Shown here piece by piece: positions 12,988-15,505 of a stretch of DNA of 15,505 bases. A model generated the notes under the pieces. It saw only the letters and a list, made by a program, of their open reading frames with translations, did not search any database and was not told where the DNA came from. The stretch's first letter is position 1. Every line of letters begins with the position of its first letter. The stretch covers positions 1-15,505 of the forward strand of contig CANODN010000018.1 in assembly GCA_947564765.1 (NCBI GenBank). Reading direction: 5' to 3'. The DNA comes from an uncultured Roseburia sp. Its GTDB lineage: Bacteria > Bacillota > Clostridia > Lachnospirales > Lachnospiraceae. The translations under genes were made by a program, and so were the position numbers.

Positions 12988-14784
12988 TTATTTCCAGATA
13001 CCCATGTCAGCCAGTATGGACATGGTGATTTTTGCCGCATTACTTCCGGAAGCGCCATTACCGGCTTCGATGTTTGTGGCAAAAAAGTATGTATTGTCGG
13101 CAATTTCTGCAAATCCTGTAAACCAGCCGTTTCTATCCTGATTCTGGATACGTCCGGTTCCTGTTTTTCCATAAAGGGTTCCGGTTTTGGAAGAAGAAAT
13201 GCGAAGCGCGTCTTTTACGGCGCGGATATTTTCCGGAGCAAAATCAAAGCTGTTATGATACAATTCCGTTAAAAGCTCAACCTGTTCAACCGGAGAAATT
13301 TTCAAAGAGGATTCCAGCCAATAATCGGAAAGATCGCCGTTTATGGTTTCATTTCCATAGCCGATTTGCTGAATATATTGATAAATACAGTCCGCTCCCA
13401 GTTGATTGTCTATTGTCTGAAAATACCAGTTTACAGAGGCCTGCATGGCAGACTGCAAGGTCTGATCCGCATTCCATGCTTCAAAGGGATACACATCGCC
13501 GTTCCATGTAAGAAAGGAATTTTCCGGTGTAATGACACCCTCTTCCAATCCGAACAAAGCATTGTAGATCTTATATGTGGAGTCCGGGGAAACACGCAGA
13601 GTGGCGCGGTCTATGTCGTATATGCGAAAGGCGTCATGTTTCAAATCATATAAAACAAAGCTTCCATTGTAGTTCTTAAAGTATGCAGAGAGATCTACGT
13701 AAGAAATTGTTTTAGAAGCAGTGTTCCAGCGATAGTGATCAGTCCCGGCCGCATAGGCAGATAGTAGAGGAGAGAGACCAAAAAGCAGAATAGCAGTCAG
13801 CAAAAAGGCAGTCATACCTTTGCGTTTTTTCCGGAAGGTCGGTTTTTCATAAGAGGCGATGTTTGTAATGCGGCGTATCATCTGCTTTTGATCTCCGCCA
13901 AGACCGGAAGCAAAAGGAAACGGTGTGCGGGAGATTTTTTCCGCAAAATTAATCAATGTATGTCCATAATCCTCGTAAAAATCTTCTTCCAGCATGTTCA
14001 AAACAGAAGTGTCACAGGCAACTTCTCTGTCGATTTTCATTTCCTTAAGAGCATACCAGACAAAAGGATTGAACCAGTAAATGACACCGGCCAGATTCAT
14101 CAGATAAGCGACAAGTGCATCCTTGTGTTGATAATGCTGCAATTCGTGCAGCATAATATAGCGCAGATCCGATTCCTTATAATCCGAAATCAGATGAATC
14201 GGCAGATAAATCCGGGGCTTCAAAAAACCTGCAATAACAGGGGATTTCAAAAAAGCGGTACTATAGACAGGAATGTCTTTGGTTATATGCATTTCCCTCA
14301 GACAGTGTTCATACAATCTGCGGATCCTTTGGTTTTGCAGGGGAAGCGCGGATCGTTCCAACGTACGTAACCGAAAATGTGCTTTCATAATCCACACCGC
14401 CGTGGCAAGAATGCCCGCAATCCAAATAACGGATAACAGGTATCCGGTGCCGGAAGGCGCATGGCGGTTTACCGAAAGGACAAAGTCATTCATCCAGTCT
14501 GCGGTGTTGGCTGGATTGCTACCTGCAGTTTCGGTTACGGCAGCGTTTGTGCCGGAGACAAAAGCTGCGTTTGTGTTGACAAGCCAGGACACTATGTGCG
14601 GAAATCCGTTTGGATAATAGGGCACAAAGGGGACGGCCAGCAAAAGGAGCAGCAGAAACCACAGGTTATACTGCATCCGGCAGGACAGAATGTTTTGAAA
14701 TACTCTTTTGGCAATTAAAAGAATTCCGATCATGCCGCTGATAAACAGATTGGACAGGAAAAAGCGCATGATAAAATCAGTCAT
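12988..14784 (-). CDS. blaR1: BlaR1-type beta-lactam sensor and M56 metalloprotease
   Basis: 598 residues (S. aureus BlaR1 is about 585). It senses beta-lactams outside the cell and signals through a membrane zinc protease that leads to loss of the BlaI repressor. The N-terminal half has membrane segments at about 8-26, 39-57, 113-135 and 222-244, and the M56 zinc motif H213-E-L-Q-H217 with E254 in DREVACD as likely third ligand. A pair R304-R305 follows the protease domain and could be the autocleavage site, as an Arg-Arg site is in S. aureus (inference). The last membrane helix is about 324-346. The sensor domain (348-598) is class-D-beta-lactamase-like: S402-T-Y-K405, S450-V-N and K540-T-G. 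All key residues are present. The ATG overlaps the end of blaI by 8 bp, so the two are translationally coupled. Confidence 0.95.
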   Translation of the reverse strand: MTDFIMRFFLSNLFISGMIGILLIAKRVFQNILSCRMQYNLWFLLLLLLAVPFVPYYPNGFPHIVSWLVNTNAAFVSGTNAAVTETAGSNPANTADWMNDFVLSVNRHAPSGTGYLLSVIWIAGILATAVWIMKAHFRLRTLERSALPLQNQRIRRLYEHCLREMHITKDIPVYSTAFLKSPVIAGFLKPRIYLPIHLISDYKESDLRYIMLHELQHYQHKDALVAYLMNLAGVIYWFNPFVWYALKEMKIDREVACDTSVLNMLEEDFYEDYGHTLINFAEKISRTPFPFASGLGGDQKQMIRRITNIASYEKPTFRKKRKGMTAFLLTAILLFGLSPLLSAYAAGTDHYRWNTASKTISYVDLSAYFKNYNGSFVLYDLKHDAFRIYDIDRATLRVSPDSTYKIYNALFGLEEGVITPENSFLTWNGDVYPFEAWNADQTLQSAMQASVNWYFQTIDNQLGADCIYQYIQQIGYGNETINGDLSDYWLESSLKISPVEQVELLTELYHNSFDFAPENIRAVKDALRISSSKTGTLYGKTGTGRIQNQDRNGWFTGFAEIADNTYFFATNIEAGNGASGSNAAKITMSILADMGIWK

Positions 14785-15172
14785 GGGAAGGCTCTCCTTT
14801 TTTGGAACGTTTTGAAAGAAGGGAACGTAAATGGTCTATTTCTGCTTCGGACAGTTTGTCATTTTCAATGTATGCAGACAGCATGGCAGTGATATCCCCG
14901 TTATAATAACGCTCCAGAAAAGAGCTGCTTTTCTGGCCGATATATTCGTTTTCTTTGACAATGGGGGTATACACAAATACACGGCTCTGCTTTTCATACG
15001 TCAGAACGCCTTTGGTTACAAGTCGTTTGATCAGAGTTTGTATCGTTTTCGGACTCCAGGCTGTGGTTTGCAATAGCTTATCGGTTATTTCATTGGTGCT
15101 GATCGGCGCGTATTTCCATACGATCTTCATAACCTCATATTCGGCCTCGGAAATTTTGGGTAAATCATGCAT
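14777..15172 (-). CDS. blaI: BlaI/MecI-family transcriptional repressor
   Basis: 131 residues, the usual family length. The N-terminal winged helix (about 1-72) has the family signatures ISEAEYEVMKIVW and TIQTLIKRLVTKG. The C-terminal dimerisation part has SFLERYYNGD and the ENDKLSEAEIDHL helix. A strong AAGGAGGG (15187-15180) lies 7 nt before the ATG. It should bind TACA/TGTA-type dyads as a dimer, repressing its own operon and the PBP operon. The position matching the S. aureus Asn101-Phe102 cleavage site is Ala100-Tyr101 here by my hand alignment, so the inactivation step may differ in detail. First gene of a two-gene operon with blaR1. Confidence 0.95.
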   Translation of the reverse strand: MHDLPKISEAEYEVMKIVWKYAPISTNEITDKLLQTTAWSPKTIQTLIKRLVTKGVLTYEKQSRVFVYTPIVKENEYIGQKSSSFLERYYNGDITAMLSAYIENDKLSEAEIDHLRSLLSKRSKKGEPSHD

Positions 15173-15190
15173 TTGGAATCCCTCCTTAAA

Positions 15191-15206
15191 TATTACGGAT
15201 GTAATA
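15191..15206 (-). promoter_or_regulatory. BlaI/MecI-type operator at the blaI transcription start
   Basis: TATTAC-GGAT-GTAATA is a perfect palindrome in its 6-bp arms. It covers the predicted transcription start of blaI and lies just upstream of its Shine-Dalgarno. The core TTACGGATGTAA matches the two PBP operators apart from one base in the inner half site. Confidence 0.75.
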
Positions 15207-15211
15207 AATAT

Positions 15212-15240
15212 ATTATAAATATTACCTTGGTAATTGTCAA
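15212..15240 (-). promoter_or_regulatory. blaI-blaR1 promoter with operator in the spacer
   Basis: On the reverse strand TTGACA (15240-15235) and TATAAT (15217-15212) are 17 bp apart, a full consensus promoter. The dyad ATTACC-TT-GGTAAT (15221-15234) fills the spacer, so a bound repressor would sit between the two hexamers. Its centre is 29 bp from the operator at 15191-15206. Confidence 0.85.
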
Positions 15241-15262
15241 TTTTGAAAAAGAAAGATATAAT
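15234..15262 (+). promoter_or_regulatory. Divergent promoter of the VOC gene
   Basis: TTGTCA (15234-15239) and TATAAT (15257-15262) are 17 bp apart on the forward strand. The -35 lies on the same bases as the -35 of the reverse blaI promoter, and its upstream edge touches the dyad at 15221-15234. The two polymerases cannot bind together, and BlaI bound at the dyad could affect this promoter too. Confidence 0.7.
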
Positions 15263-15300
15263 TTTTACAGAAACAGGTAACCAGAAAGGGGCGGATCAAA

Positions 15301-15505
15301 ATGAAATTAAGAAATGTATTAATTGCAGTCGCTGATATGGAAAAATCCATCCGTTTTTACAAGGAATTATTTGGACTGGATATTGTCTGCGATAATGATG
15401 GAAACGTTATTATGACAGAAGGCCTTGTTCTGCAGGATAAAGCAGTCTGGGAGAGGTTTGCTCCAAGTTCAACGATTTCACTCAAGGACTGTCTGACGAA
15501 GAACG
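15301..15505 (+). CDS. VOC-fold (glyoxalase/bleomycin-resistance-like) protein, 5' part
   Basis: Only the first 68 residues are in the window. MKLRNVLIAVADMEKSIRFY followed by KELFGLDIV is the beta-alpha start of a VOC (vicinal oxygen chelate) module, and DNDGNVIMTEGLVLQDKAVW continues as in small clostridial VOC proteins of about 120-130 residues. The site usually occupied by the first metal ligand (His or Gln seven residues before the conserved Asp) is Asn5, so classical metal-dependent glyoxalase activity is doubtful. AAAGGGG at 15285-15291 serves as ribosome binding site. Divergent from blaI, with overlapping promoters. Function unknown; resistance to a small molecule or antibiotic binding is possible but unproven. 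Confidence 0.82.
   Translation, partial: MKLRNVLIAVADMEKSIRFYKELFGLDIVCDNDGNVIMTEGLVLQDKAVWERFAPSSTISLKDCLTKN

Noticed and set aside
15274..15283. GGTAACC palindrome as a fifth BlaI site
   Set aside because: It lacks the TTAC-N4-GTAA layout of the other four dyads and is probably chance.

Overview
The window looks like a Firmicutes genome of the Lachnospiraceae type, probably a gut commensal. The signs are AT-rich intergenic DNA with strong Shine-Dalgarno sites, multimodular secreted glycosidases built from Big2 and F5/8-type-C modules, a BspA-like C-terminal repeat region, and a BlaI/BlaR1 beta-lactam sensing pair. I cannot name a species from the sequence alone.

Layout. (1) Positions 1-328 hold the 3' end of a RhuM-family gene that starts outside the window and seems to lack an internal segment. 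(2) Positions 329-913 have no convincing full-size gene. They hold a possible coding remnant, a small hydrophobic reverse-strand ORF, a bidirectional terminator, and the promoter and purine-rich leader of the next gene. (3) Positions 914-9271 are one very large secreted GH89 alpha-N-acetylglucosaminidase of 2785 residues, followed by a strong hairpin. (4) Positions 9411-12983 are a two-gene operon: a class B penicillin-binding protein (PBP) with a MecA-like N-terminal domain, and an overlapping lipoprotein gene of unknown function that carries in-frame 54-bp palindromic repeats. (5) Positions 12988-15172, reverse strand, are blaR1 and blaI, overlapping by 8 bp. (6) From 15301 to the window end is the 5' part of a divergent VOC-fold gene.

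How the parts work together. Regions 4-6 look like one beta-lactam-responsive regulon. Four dyads of the form TTAC-N4-GTAA, the core of the known BlaI/MecI operator, lie in the window: two at the PBP promoter and two at the blaI promoter. The expected circuit is that BlaI represses both transcription units, BlaR1 senses a beta-lactam through its extracellular domain and triggers loss of BlaI, and the PBP and its lipoprotein partner are then induced. The arrangement is unlike staphylococcal mec or bla loci, because the target operon and the regulatory operon converge tail to tail with a 4-bp gap and each has its own operator pair. The VOC gene's promoter overlaps the blaI promoter at the -35 hexamers, so it may belong to the same regulon.

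The GH89 enzyme is functionally separate. It is predicted to remove terminal alpha-linked N-acetylglucosamine, for example from mucin-type glycans, and carries many putative carbohydrate-binding modules. I saw no rRNA, tRNA, CRISPR array, insertion sequence or origin.
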